From: Demequina salsinemoris | GTDB taxonomy: Bacteria; Actinomycetota; Actinomycetes; Actinomycetales; Demequinaceae | Assembly (NCBI RefSeq): GCF_000974805.1 | Contig: NZ_BBQZ01000006.1 | Span: 62,001-126,000 of the forward strand | DNA length: 64,000 nt | Reading direction: 5' to 3' | Shown here: piece by piece, positions 1 to 8,828 of the stretch | How the letters are laid out: every line of letters begins with the position of its first letter | Numbering within the stretch: the stretch's first letter is position 1 | Made by a program: the position numbers and the translations under genes | Notes under the pieces: generated by a model | Databases searched by the model: none | The model's input: the letters and a program-made list of their open reading frames with translations, nothing else | Told to the model about the DNA's origin: nothing

Positions 1-20
1 CGTTGAACAGGAGGCTCCCC

Positions 21-1205
21 ATGGGACGGCCCAAGGTGGACATCGACGCCGAGAAGTACCGCAAGCAGGCTGAAGAGGCTGCCGCGGCGGCGAAGGAGGC
101 CGCCGACAAGGCCGCCGTGGCGGCGAGCGAGGCCGCCAAGCGCGCGGCCGAGTGGGCCGGCCCCAAGGTAGGGGAGGCCGTGGACTGGGCGAGCCCCAAG
201 GTCGGCGAGGCGATGGAGTGGGCCGGTCCCAAGGTGGACGACGCCATGGCCTGGGCCGGACCGCGCTATGAGCAGGCCAAGGAGTGGGCTGGTCCCAAGG
301 TCGAGGAGGCGGTCGCGTGGGCCAAGCCCCGCGCGGAGAAGGCCTACCGCAGCGGCGCCAGGAAGGCGTCGCCCTACGCGCACAAGGCTGGCGAGAAGAC
401 GTCGGAGTGGGTCGACATCGCGCAGGCCGCGATCATCGGTGCCGCGATCCCCGCCGTCGTCGCCGCGATCGACGCCGCGGGCGTCGAGCCCGAGATCGAG
501 GAGCCGAGGAAGGGCTCGCCCGCGAAGGCGCTGATCCCGATCGCGATCGCCGCGGCCGCGGGCGCGGCCCTCGTGGCGTGGGCGCGCAGGGACCCGGGCC
601 GCGACGCCTGGGCGGGCGACGACAAGTGGGAGCTCGAGAGCCCCGAAGGCGACTTCCCCGCCAAGCTCCGCCACGATGTCAACAAGGCCGCCGACCTCAC
701 CACGTCGACCATGAAGAAGGCGTTCGCGACGGTGTCCGACGCCGCGCAGACCGCGTCGAAGCAGGTGGTCGACGCCGCCGGTCCCGCGTGGGAGAAGGCC
801 ATGGCCCAGCTCGGCCCGACCTATGAGAAGGCCAAGGAGGCGGCGGGCCCCGCCTACGAGCGCGTCAAGGACACCGCGGTCGAGGAGGCCAAGAAGATCT
901 CGGACCAGGCCGGTCCCGCGATCGAGCGCGTCAAGGAGACGGCCACGGCGGAGGCGAAGAAGTTCGCCGAGTCCGTCGATGAGGCCCGCCACAACGCCGC
1001 GGTCGGCCTCGCGGACACGATCGATGATGCCGAGGGCGTCTGGGAGGACGAGGGCGGCACCGGCGAGGACGGCCTCACCCCCGAGGAGCGCAAGGACGAG
1101 GCGATGGCGCCCAAGAAGGCCCCCGCCAAGCGCGCGCCCGCCAAGAAGCCCGCGGCGAAGGCACCGGCCACGGACGAGGACAAGCCCGCCGAGGAGGCGA
1201 GCTGA
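21..1205 (+). CDS. Ala/Lys-rich protein built of 11-residue helical repeats
   Basis: Unrecognised protein of 394 residues. AGGAGG at 9-14 sits 6 nt before this ATG, so the in-frame TTG at 3 is not the start. After a charged Ala-rich N-terminus come six consecutive 11-residue units of the type EWAGPKVGEAV, DWASPKVGEAM, EWAGPKVDDAM. A hydrophobic stretch near residues 172-192 (LIPIAIAAAAGAALVAWARR) may cross or dip into the membrane. A second 11-mer series follows (EAAGPAYERVK, DQAGPAIERVK), then an acidic stretch and a Lys/Pro/Ala tail (KKAPAKRAPAKK) like actinobacterial histone-like tails. The 11-residue period is that of apolipoprotein, LEA and synuclein amphipathic helices, so lipid-surface or envelope association is inferred. 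No enzymatic motif is visible. Confidence 0.75.
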   Translation: MGRPKVDIDAEKYRKQAEEAAAAAKEAADKAAVAASEAAKRAAEWAGPKVGEAVDWASPKVGEAMEWAGPKVDDAMAWAGPRYEQAKEWAGPKVEEAVAWAKPRAEKAYRSGARKASPYAHKAGEKTSEWVDIAQAAIIGAAIPAVVAAIDAAGVEPEIEEPRKGSPAKALIPIAIAAAAGAALVAWARRDPGRDAWAGDDKWELESPEGDFPAKLRHDVNKAADLTTSTMKKAFATVSDAAQTASKQVVDAAGPAWEKAMAQLGPTYEKAKEAAGPAYERVKDTAVEEAKKISDQAGPAIERVKETATAEAKKFAESVDEARHNAAVGLADTIDDAEGVWEDEGGTGEDGLTPEERKDEAMAPKKAPAKRAPAKKPAAKAPATDEDKPAEEAS

Positions 1206-1255
1206 TCTGACACCGTCGCGCTGAGCCGCCGCTCGATGCGCTGAGGGAGCACGAA

Positions 1256-1287
1256 CGAAGGCCCGGACCGTGCGGTCCGGGCCTTCG
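1256..1287. terminator. Perfect hairpin between convergent genes
   Basis: A 14-bp perfect stem (1256-1269 pairing with 1274-1287) closes a GTGC loop. It lies between the stop of the repeat protein and the stop of mntP, so it can end transcription from both sides. There is no long T-run, which is usual for GC-rich terminators. Confidence 0.75.
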
Positions 1288-1307
1288 TCGTCCGTGCACC
1301 GCGGCGC

Positions 1308-1886
1308 TCAGGCCGCGCCGGAGAGGTGCTCGAGGAGGATCTTCACGCCGATGCCGATGAGCACGAGACCGCCGGCGAGCTCCGCCCACGAGCGAAGGTG
1401 CTCACCCGCGTGGTGTCCGACGCGGTAGCCGACCAGCGAGGCCAGGAACGTGACGACGCCGATGACTGCGACCGCGATCCAGATGTCGACGGCGAGGAAG
1501 GCGAAGGACACTCCGACCGCGAGCGCGTCGATGCTCGTCGCCACGCCGAGCACGAGCAGCTCGCGCGCGCCGATGCTGATGTCATCTCCGGGGACGTCGT
1601 CGTCCTCGTCGTCGGCGGACCGCGACTCCCACACCATCTTGCCGCCGATCGCGGCCAGCAGTCCGAAGGCGATCCAGTGGTCGAAGGCCTCGACCTGCTC
1701 CGCGAACGACGATGCGAGCAGCCACCCGAGCACGGGCATGAGTGCCTGGAAGGCGCCGAAGGTGATCGCGAGCTGGAGCGCCGGCTTCCAGACGAGCCGG
1801 CGCAGATGCAGGCCCTTGCCCACGGAGACGGCGAAGGCGTCGGCGGAGACGCCAAGCGCGGTGAGCAGCAGGGTGAGTGGCGACAA
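1308..1886 (-). CDS. mntP: Manganese efflux pump MntP
   Basis: Six-helix inner-membrane Mn(II) exporter of about 192 residues, the usual family length. The two family signatures containing the essential aspartates are present: LGVSADAFAVSVGKG near the N-terminus and GVATSIDALAVGVSF in the second half, separated by an acidic loop (SADDEDDDVPGDD). The reading frame stays open upstream, but the conserved N-terminus begins at a TTG (1886) giving MSPLTLLL with a GAGAGG element about 10 nt upstream; the longer form would add a non-conserved basic leader. The gene is preceded by a yybP-ykoY type riboswitch, which independently supports the Mn function and predicts induction by manganese. Confidence 0.9.
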   Translation of the reverse strand: MSPLTLLLTALGVSADAFAVSVGKGLHLRRLVWKPALQLAITFGAFQALMPVLGWLLASSFAEQVEAFDHWIAFGLLAAIGGKMVWESRSADDEDDDVPGDDISIGARELLVLGVATSIDALAVGVSFAFLAVDIWIAVAVIGVVTFLASLVGYRVGHHAGEHLRSWAELAGGLVLIGIGVKILLEHLSGAA

Positions 1887-1915
1887 CGGAGGGGACCTCT
1901 CGGGTTCGGACCGCC

Positions 1916-1949
1916 GTGCCGAGGAGGTGGTGCGGGGATGCCTCGGCAC
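1916..1949 (-). promoter_or_regulatory. Expression-platform hairpin of the mntP leader
   Basis: A 9-bp stem (GTGCCGAGG pairing with CCTCGGCAC) lies between the riboswitch aptamer and the mntP start. The loop strand on the mRNA carries CCACCTCC, complementary to a Shine-Dalgarno sequence, so the hairpin may control access to the ribosome site or act as an intrinsic terminator. Mechanism is inferred; the stem is seen. Confidence 0.5.
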
Positions 1950-1959
1950 GCTGAGCACG

Positions 1960-2078
1960 TGCCGAAGGTCTTGCTCACCCGGCCTGAGCCAGGAACCCGC
2001 ACCGGGCGCCTGAGCGCCAGTATGTCGACACGGGTTCGGATCCTCGCGGATCGCTGGGAGCTACTCCCCTTCGTCGCG
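1960..2078 (-). ncRNA. yybP-ykoY (Mn2+) riboswitch aptamer
   Basis: On the minus strand the leader of mntP shows the family hallmarks in order: GGGGAGTAGC (about 2069-2060), a GTCGACATACT block (about 2029-2019), and GGGTGAGCAAGACC (about 1980-1967). These correspond to the conserved metal-binding loops of the yybP-ykoY class, which senses Mn2+ and is commonly found upstream of mntP. The two conserved loop regions face each other across GC-rich helices. A covariance-model search would settle exact ends. Confidence 0.85.
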
Positions 2079-2256
2079 GACAGTCTTCCACACCGTGGCG
2101 CCGTCCCGCCAGCACGTGGCGCTCCACGCGGCCCCCGCGCGTGTGGGATTCCTCCCTTCCTGTGGCCATCGGCCCGACCGGGGCGATGGGATGGACACCT
2201 TCGACCAAGGAGACCAGCGGAACGATCCACGCCCTTCCAACAGATCCGAGATCCCC

Positions 2257-3006
2257 ATGACCATCGACACCCCCACGAGCACAGGCCAGGCCCAGGCCGC
2301 CCGGCGCGCGCTTCCGCGTGCGAGCGATCTTCCCGCCGACGTGTGCGTGGTGCGCGGCGGTGAGGCGGTCGCCGGGCTCGGGGTCAGCGTGATCGCGTTG
2401 GCGGGTCGGACACCCCGCGACGTCCCGGCGAGCGCGTCCGCGACCCTCGCTGCCCTCGTCGACGCCGAGCGCCTGCACCGCGCGGGCCTCACCGACGCCG
2501 GCGACGCCCTTGCGGCGCACGCCTACCGCTCGTCGACGGCGATCGACGACGCGATGGTGGACGTCGTCGACGCCTGCGTCGGGGACCTCCCGCGCAGGCT
2601 CGTGGTCATCGAGCCCGCGGGTCGGCCGCGGGCGACCTCAGGCGTGACTCTCCTGAACATGGACCTCTACCGTCGCGCCGCGCGGACCGTGGAGGAGATC
2701 GCGGACGGCAATGCGATGGCGACGGCCGCCGCAGCGCAGGGGCTTGCCGAGATCGCCGACGAGATCCGCTCGTGGTGCTTCATCGAAGGATTGCGTGCCG
2801 CGACCCGCGACGACGCGACCCCGCTCGAGCTGAGCGTCCTCGCGGAGCATCCCGATCTCGAGGTGCGCAGGGCCGTCGCGATGAATCCGCGGACGTCGGA
2901 GGCGGACCAGGCGCTGCTCGCGCACGACCCGGAACCGCGCGTGCGCGACGCCGCATGGCTTCACGCGTGCTGCGTCGACGGCGACGGGATGAACCCGCTG
3001 GCATGA
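2257..3006 (+). CDS. Hypothetical protein with C-terminal HEAT-like (LRV-type) repeats
   Basis: Unknown protein of about 249 residues. The open frame extends upstream to 2095, but that part reads as the low-complexity shadow of the riboswitch strand; ATG 2257 (MTIDTPTS) begins the likely product, although its ribosome site is weak. The middle is helical and Ala-rich. The C-terminus carries two short helical repeats (LSVLAEHPDLEVRRAVAMNP and LLAHDPEPRVRDAAW) of the leucine-rich-variant/HEAT type, used for protein or nucleic-acid binding. No signal peptide or membrane segment. It stands alone between mntP and the Cache/GntR pair. Confidence 0.6.
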   Translation: MTIDTPTSTGQAQAARRALPRASDLPADVCVVRGGEAVAGLGVSVIALAGRTPRDVPASASATLAALVDAERLHRAGLTDAGDALAAHAYRSSTAIDDAMVDVVDACVGDLPRRLVVIEPAGRPRATSGVTLLNMDLYRRAARTVEEIADGNAMATAAAAQGLAEIADEIRSWCFIEGLRAATRDDATPLELSVLAEHPDLEVRRAVAMNPRTSEADQALLAHDPEPRVRDAAWLHACCVDGDGMNPLA

Positions 3007-3043
3007 GGCGCCGCGCGCCGAGGGAGCACCTTGGCGAGGGCTT

Positions 3044-3760
3044 TCAGGACGCGGGCGCGACGGAGAGCGTTCCGCCGCATCCTGGGACCGGATGCCAGCC
3101 CCCGACGCCCGCGAGGCGACTCGCGGGCATGCCTGGCTCGAGCGCTGCGTTGGTGGCCGCGACGACGCGTCCCGCGGCGGTCCCGAGGACGGCCGGCACC
3201 GAGGAACGGCCGAGCACGCCATCGGTGAGGCTCTCGAGGCGGGCCACCGAGAGGTCGGCGCCGACGACGCCCGCGATCTCTCCGTCGACCCGCACGGGCA
3301 CGGTGAGCGTCAGGGTGAGCTCGTCGGTGCACAGGTAGTCGATGTACGGGCCGGTGAGATACGCGTCGCGATGCTTGAGCGCACCGCGCCACCACTCGAG
3401 CCGCGTGTAGTCGAGGAACGACTCGTCGAGCGGATTCTCGGTCGCCTCGAGCCTTCTCAGCGTCCCCCGCCGGCCGGCGAGGCCCACCCCGTTGGCCGCG
3501 CTGATCCACCACGCCATGTGCCAGGGAGCCTCCTCGAGGAAGCCCGGTGCGGCGACGAAGCCAGCGCCGAGCGTCGGCCCGGACTCCGCGAGCGCCGTGG
3601 CGACGAGCCACTGGACGATCTCGTCGAGCTCGGCCACCGAGGTGACGCCCTGCGCGAGAGCGGCCTCGACCCTCACCCGCCAGTCGCTGACCTGCGCGAA
3701 GACCGGCGCGAGCGAGGTGCCGAGCACCGCGGCGATCTCGCGGATGCCTGGGGCGATCAT
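3044..3760 (-). CDS. Soluble single-Cache (PDC) sensor-like protein
   Basis: About 238 residues. The central part has the features of a Cache/PDC ligand-binding fold: an aromatic and basic patch (DYTRLEWWRGAL), then TGPYIDYLCTDEL, a TLTLTVPV strand, and the diagnostic GEIAGVVGADLSVARL ending. Cache domains normally sit outside the cell in chemoreceptors and kinases and bind amines, amino acids or acids. Here I see neither a signal peptide nor a transmembrane helix and no output domain. The start ATG overlaps the stop of the GntR regulator (ATGA, 3757-3760), so the two proteins are made together. Its likely role is sensing a substrate of the adjacent polyamine-type importer; that is inference. 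Confidence 0.65.
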   Translation of the reverse strand: MIAPGIREIAAVLGTSLAPVFAQVSDWRVRVEAALAQGVTSVAELDEIVQWLVATALAESGPTLGAGFVAAPGFLEEAPWHMAWWISAANGVGLAGRRGTLRRLEATENPLDESFLDYTRLEWWRGALKHRDAYLTGPYIDYLCTDELTLTLTVPVRVDGEIAGVVGADLSVARLESLTDGVLGRSSVPAVLGTAAGRVVAATNAALEPGMPASRLAGVGGWHPVPGCGGTLSVAPAS

Positions 3761-4509
3761 CGGTCGGCCGCCTCGCGGATCGCGAGCAGCCGGTCGACGA
3801 GCCACCCGACCTGCTCCTGCACGACAGCCCTGGCCCGAGACTCTGCGCCGTCGCCGATCGCCTCGACGAGGCGTCGGTGCCTCGCGGCGTTGCCGCGGAC
3901 CACGTCGCCGTCCTGGAGCGCGATCCACAGCAGCGGACCGAACTCGGACTGAAGCCTCACCTGCTCCGACACGAGGCGCGCGGAGCGCGACAGCGCGGCG
4001 ACCTCGAGCCGGATCCCGTTCTCGGCGCGCCGTGCGGCGACACCGCTCGCGGTAGCCCCGTCCTCAACGAGCAGCTCGAGGGTGTCGACGCCTCCCGGGG
4101 TCGCGAACGTCGCGGCGCGCTCAGCGGCCCCGCTCGCGATGAGCGAGTAGTGGAGCCCCATGTCGCGCAGCTCGACGCGCGACGTCCCGGTGAGGCGCGC
4201 GAGGAGCGCGGCCCGCGCATCGTCCCCACTGCCCGTGACGAAGCTGCCGCCCGAGCGTCCGCGGCGGGTCTCGATCAGGTGGTCGGAGCGGAGCGATTCG
4301 AGCGCCTCGCGCGCGGTGACCGTGGCGACTCCGAAGCGGCGCCCGAGCTCCTGCTCGGTGGGCAGCCGCTCCCCCTGCTCGAGCAGGCCGAGCTGGATCG
4401 CATCGGCGAGCCGCTGCGCGACCACCTCGGCGCGACCTACCGCCGCGAGCGGTGCGAAGATCGCGGCGCGCGTCGCCTCGCGCGCCACGCCCGCGCCCGT
4501 GCTCACCAT
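3757..4509 (-). CDS. GntR family regulator, FadR/FCD type
   Basis: About 250 residues. N-terminal winged helix-turn-helix (about residues 25-90) with the typical GERLPTEQELGRRFGVATVTAREALESL signature (shown by its parts LPTEQELGRRFGV and TVTAREALESL), followed by an all-helical FCD effector domain ending in HRRLVEAI and a C-terminal helix. ATG 4509 has GAGAGG 10 nt upstream; an in-frame GTG at 4533 would add eight residues. The gene is divergent from a polyamine-type ABC importer across about 130 bp containing a perfect palindrome, so it probably represses that importer and itself. The last codon overlaps the Cache gene. Confidence 0.85.
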   Translation of the reverse strand: MVSTGAGVAREATRAAIFAPLAAVGRAEVVAQRLADAIQLGLLEQGERLPTEQELGRRFGVATVTAREALESLRSDHLIETRRGRSGGSFVTGSGDDARAALLARLTGTSRVELRDMGLHYSLIASGAAERAATFATPGGVDTLELLVEDGATASGVAARRAENGIRLEVAALSRSARLVSEQVRLQSEFGPLLWIALQDGDVVRGNAARHRRLVEAIGDGAESRARAVVQEQVGWLVDRLLAIREAADR

Positions 4510-4606
4510 GCCGCACCGTCCTCTCCGACTCACATTGTCGTGTCGCGGCGGGCCGCGGAATAGTTCGGTCCCAGAGATTTAACGGGGTGTTTACACGCGA
4601 GCCGCG

Positions 4607-4629
4607 CAGATGACATCTGGTTCTAGATG
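4607..4629. promoter_or_regulatory. Candidate GntR operator
   Basis: CAGATG-A-CATCTG (4607-4619) is a perfect 13-bp palindrome. It overlaps a second inverted pair, CATCT (4614-4618) with AGATG (4625-4629). The site lies 11-33 nt before the importer ATPase start and in the shared divergent region, a suitable place to block transcription of both units. Confidence 0.5.
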
Positions 4630-4639
4630 AATAAGCGAC

Positions 4640-5633
<994 letters not shown>

Positions 5634-5647
<14 letters not shown>

Positions 5648-5696
5648 GGACCGCATGGTCCTGAACCTCGCATCGTCCTCAACCCCGCATCGTCCC
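5634..5696 (+). repeat. Four degenerate 16-18-bp tandem repeats over the ATPase stop codon
   Basis: Units begin at 5634, 5651, 5669 and 5685 and read CCGCATCGTCCTGAGGA, CCGCATGGTCCTGAACCT, CGCATCGTCCTCAACC and CCGCATCGTCCC. The TGA stop lies within the first unit. Three of the four contain the GCATCGTCC motif found across the window. A second, CACC/ACGCAGGAAC-rich low-complexity run continues to about 5765. Confidence 0.8.
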
Positions 5697-5783
5697 TTCG
5701 CACCGCACCACCGCACCACGCAGGAACCACCACGCAGGAACACGCACCACCCCGTAGGAACCCCCGTACCGAGAGGAAGTCCC

Positions 5784-6947
5784 GTGTTGAAGCCAACCGC
5801 CCGCATGTCCCTCCGAGCCGGCGTCGCGTCGGTCGCAGTCGCCTCCCTGGCGGCCTGCGGCACCGCGAGCTCCGGGTCGGACACCGAGGCCGCCACCGAG
5901 ATCGGTGACGCCGAGGGCACCGTGTCGATCCTCGCGTGGCCCGGCTACGTCGAGGACGGCTCCAACGACCCGTCGGTCGACTGGGTCTCGGGATTCACCG
6001 AGGCCACCGGCTGCGAGGTCGTCTCCAAGACCTACGGCACGTCCGACGAGGCGTACCAGCTGATGCAGAGCGGCGGCTACGACGTCGTGGCCGCATCGGG
6101 CGACCTCACGCTCCGCCTCATCGGCGCCGACCTGGTCTCGGCGGTCAACACCGATCTGCTCGACAACTACGAGGGCATCTTCGACTTCCTGAAGGACAAG
6201 GAGTGGAACTCGGTCGACGGCGTCTCCTACGGAGTCCCCCACGGCTACGGCGCGAACCTGCTCATGTACAACACGGACGTCGTGGACCCCGCGCCGACCT
6301 CGTGGGACGTCGTGTTCGACAACGCGTCGGACTACGCCGGGGCGGTCACCGCGTACGACTCCCCGATCTACATCGCCGACGCGGCCGTTTACCTCATGAG
6401 CACCGAGCCCGATCTCGGCATCACGAACCCGTACGCCCTGGACCAGGACCAGTTCGACGCGGCCGTCGAGCTCCTCAAGGCGCAGAAGGAGAACGTCGGC
6501 GAGTACTGGTCCGACTACCTCAAGGAGATCCAGGCCTTCGAGTCGGGCGACTCCGTGGTCGGCACCACCTGGCAGGTCATCCAGAACTCGATCACGACCG
6601 GCAACACCGAGGTCGTCCTTCCCGACGAGGGCGCGACCGGCTGGTCCGACACGTGGATGATCGCCTCCGAGGCCGAGAGCCCCAACTGCGCGTACATGTG
6701 GCTCGACTACATCGCGAGCCCCGAGGTCAACGCCGAGGCCACCGCCTACTTCGGTGAGGCCCCCTCGTCCGAGGCCGCGTGCGACTACCGCGACGACTGC
6801 GACGACTACCACGCGGGCGACGCCGAGTACGCGGAGCAGATCTGGTACTGGACCACCCCGATCGCGGAGTGCGTCGACGGCCGCACCGACGTCGAGTGCG
6901 TCGACTACGCCGAGTGGACCAAGGCCTGGCAGGAGATCAAGGGCTGA
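5784..6947 (+). CDS. potD: Extracellular solute-binding lipoprotein, PotD-like
   Basis: 387-residue lipoprotein that captures the substrate outside the membrane. GTG 5784 has GAGAGGAAG 5-13 nt upstream; earlier frame is low-complexity repeat. A signal peptide ends in a lipobox (SLAAC) at about residue 24. The mature part opens with TVSILAWPGYVEDG and continues with GGYDVVAASGD, GVPHGYGANLLMYN and DTWMIASEAESPN, the order typical of spermidine/putrescine-binding PotD/PotF proteins. Cys residues near the C-terminus (ACDYRDDCDD, IAECVDGRTDVECVD) may form disulfides. Followed by a strong hairpin before the permease genes. Confidence 0.88.
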   Translation: MLKPTARMSLRAGVASVAVASLAACGTASSGSDTEAATEIGDAEGTVSILAWPGYVEDGSNDPSVDWVSGFTEATGCEVVSKTYGTSDEAYQLMQSGGYDVVAASGDLTLRLIGADLVSAVNTDLLDNYEGIFDFLKDKEWNSVDGVSYGVPHGYGANLLMYNTDVVDPAPTSWDVVFDNASDYAGAVTAYDSPIYIADAAVYLMSTEPDLGITNPYALDQDQFDAAVELLKAQKENVGEYWSDYLKEIQAFESGDSVVGTTWQVIQNSITTGNTEVVLPDEGATGWSDTWMIASEAESPNCAYMWLDYIASPEVNAEATAYFGEAPSSEAACDYRDDCDDYHAGDAEYAEQIWYWTTPIAECVDGRTDVECVDYAEWTKAWQEIKG

Positions 6948-6951
6948 CCGC

Positions 6952-6985
6952 TGGTCGTGGGGGCGGGCCCCCGCCCCCACGACCA
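6952..6985 (+). terminator. Strong intra-operon hairpin between binding protein and permease
   Basis: A perfect 15-bp stem (6952-6966 with 6971-6985) closes a GCCC loop. It lies between the binding-protein stop and the first permease start. Such hairpins commonly cause partial termination or protect the upstream mRNA, giving more binding protein than permease. Confidence 0.7.
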
Positions 6986-7021
6986 TGCTCAGCCGCACCC
7001 GCATCGACCCTCGAGGACCCC

Positions 7022-7888
7022 ATGACCACGCATCGCGTCTCCGCGTTTCTCGCCCCGCGCCGCCGGCTCCAGGTGGCGGGGCTGCTCACCGCGCCCGTCG
7101 CGTGGCTCGGGCTCGTCTACGTGGTCGCGCTGGCCGCGCTGCTCATCACCGCCTTCTGGACGGTCGACGGGCTGACCGGTCAGGTCCAGATCCAATGGAC
7201 GACGGAGAACGTCGTCGAGGTCTTCACCGAGGCGCTCTACCGGACCGTCACGCTACGCACGCTCGGCATCGCGGCGGCGGTCACCGTGATCGACGTCATC
7301 GTCGCGATCCCGGTCGCGTTCTTCATGGCGAAGGTCGCGAACCCGCGCGCCCGGCACCTGCTCGTGATCGCGGTGCTCGCGCCGCTGTGGGCGTCGTACC
7401 TGGTCAAGGTGTACGCGTGGCGCGCGCTGCTGTCGGCCGACGGGCTGATCGGCTGGGCGGGCGCTCCGCTCGGCCTCGACACCCCCGGCTACGGCATCGC
7501 GGGCGTGATCCTCACGCTGTCGTACCTGTGGCTGCCCTATGTGATCATGCCGATCTACGCGGGCTTCGACCGCGTGCCCGACCGGCTGCTCGAGGCGTCG
7601 GCCGACCTGGGCGCGCGCGGCGGCGTGACCCTGATGGCGGTCGTGATGCCCATGATCAAGCCCGCGATCATCGCCGGGTCCATCTTCGCGTTCTGCCTGA
7701 GCCTGGGCGACTACATCACCGTCGGCATCGTCGGCGGCACGACCCAGATGCTCGGCAACCTCGTCTACACGAACGTCGGCGCGGCGAACAACCTCCCGCT
7801 CGCGGCCGCGATCTCCCTGATCCCGATCGGGATCATCTTCCTCTACCTCGCCGCGGTCCGACGGACCGGCGCCCTCAGGAGCCTGTGA
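7022..7888 (+). CDS. potB: ABC importer permease, PotB-like
   Basis: 288-residue inner-membrane permease with about six helices. The first helix is APVAWLGLVYVVALAALLITAF. A BPD-transp-1 core contains the EAA loop (EASADLGARGGVTLMAVVMP), which docks onto the ATPase coupling groove. ATG 7022 is the first start after the hairpin; upstream frame is the shadow of the binding-protein gene. It is translationally coupled to the second permease by a TGATG overlap. Confidence 0.88.
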   Translation: MTTHRVSAFLAPRRRLQVAGLLTAPVAWLGLVYVVALAALLITAFWTVDGLTGQVQIQWTTENVVEVFTEALYRTVTLRTLGIAAAVTVIDVIVAIPVAFFMAKVANPRARHLLVIAVLAPLWASYLVKVYAWRALLSADGLIGWAGAPLGLDTPGYGIAGVILTLSYLWLPYVIMPIYAGFDRVPDRLLEASADLGARGGVTLMAVVMPMIKPAIIAGSIFAFCLSLGDYITVGIVGGTTQMLGNLVYTNVGAANNLPLAAAISLIPIGIIFLYLAAVRRTGALRSL

Positions 7889-8694
7889 TGCAGCTCGGAC
7901 CCGTCACCCGCGCCGTCCTCGGCGTCGTCACGACCGTGACGCTCGCGCTCATCTACCTGCCGCTGTTCGTGGTGCTGCTCAACTCGTTCAGCACGTCGGA
8001 GAGCCTCTCGTGGCCGCCGCCGGGCTTCACGCTCGAGTGGTGGGGACGCGCGCTGCACAGCACGGGAGCGCTCGAGGCGCTCGGCACGTCCGTGGTGGTC
8101 GCGCTCGCCGCGTCGACGGTCGCGCTCGTGCTCGGCACCCTCGCCGCGATGGCGCTGTCGCGCTACGAGTTCTTCGGCAAGGAGGCCGTGAACCTCCTCA
8201 TCGTGCTGCCGATCGCGCTGCCCGGCATCGTCACGGGCATCGCGCTCAACAACGCCTTCCGGACCATGATGGGCGTTCAGCTGTCCATCTGGACGCTGAT
8301 CATCGCGCACGCGACGTTCTGCATCGTCACGGTCTACAACAACGCGTTCGCGCGGCTCAGCGCCTCCGGCACGCGGCTCGAGGATGCGTCGATGGACCTG
8401 GGCGCAGGGTTGTTCACGACCTTCCGGCTCGTCACGTTCCCGCGCCTCAAGTCGGCGCTCGTCGCGGGCGGACTGCTCGCCTTCGCGCTGAGCTTCGACG
8501 AGATCATCGTCACGACGTTCACCGCGGGCAACGGCGTGACGACGCTGCCGCTGTGGATCCTGCAGAACATGTTCCGGCCATCGCAGGCGCCCGTGGTCGC
8601 GGTGATCGCCGTGATCCTGGTCGTGGTGTCGGTCGTCCCGATCGCGATCGCTCAGCGGCTCACGGCGAAGGACGCCGCGACCGTCTCGCGGTAG
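7888..8694 (+). CDS. potC: ABC importer permease, PotC-like
   Basis: 268-residue partner permease. Helix 1 is AVLGVVTTVTLALIYLPLFVVLL followed by NSFSTSESLSWPPPGFTLEWW, a sequence typical of PotC/YdcV proteins. The EAA loop is EDASMDLGAGLFTTFRLVTFP, and LLAFALSFDEIIVTTF is the strongly conserved last-helix motif of polyamine permeases. The start overlaps the previous stop (TGATG). Last gene of the importer operon. Confidence 0.88.
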   Translation: MQLGPVTRAVLGVVTTVTLALIYLPLFVVLLNSFSTSESLSWPPPGFTLEWWGRALHSTGALEALGTSVVVALAASTVALVLGTLAAMALSRYEFFGKEAVNLLIVLPIALPGIVTGIALNNAFRTMMGVQLSIWTLIIAHATFCIVTVYNNAFARLSASGTRLEDASMDLGAGLFTTFRLVTFPRLKSALVAGGLLAFALSFDEIIVTTFTAGNGVTTLPLWILQNMFRPSQAPVVAVIAVILVVVSVVPIAIAQRLTAKDAATVSR

Positions 8695-8758
8695 GCGGCC
8701 TCTCGCTCGAGAGGACCGTGGAACCAGGGACGATGCGGTGGCCGGCTCGCGCCGGCCG

Positions 8759-8828
8759 GTTCAGGAAGTGTAGTTCAGGAAGTGCAGTTCAGGACGGCCG
8801 GTTCAGTACGTCCGGTTCAGGACGCGGG
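8759..8828. repeat. Five 14-bp tandem repeats over the stop codon of the XRE gene
   Basis: GTTCAG recurs at 8759, 8773, 8787, 8801 and 8815, exactly every 14 bp, in units such as GTTCAGGAAGTGTA, GTTCAGGAAGTGCA and GTTCAGGACGGCCG. The last unit contains the stop of the minus-strand XRE-cupin gene. Upstream lies a GGACGATGC motif (8728-8736) and a short GCCGGC hairpin. Confidence 0.85.

Noticed and set aside
8759..8828. CRISPR array from the regular GTTCAG spacing
   Set aside because: Units are 14-bp contiguous tandem repeats without spacers, and no cas genes are present.
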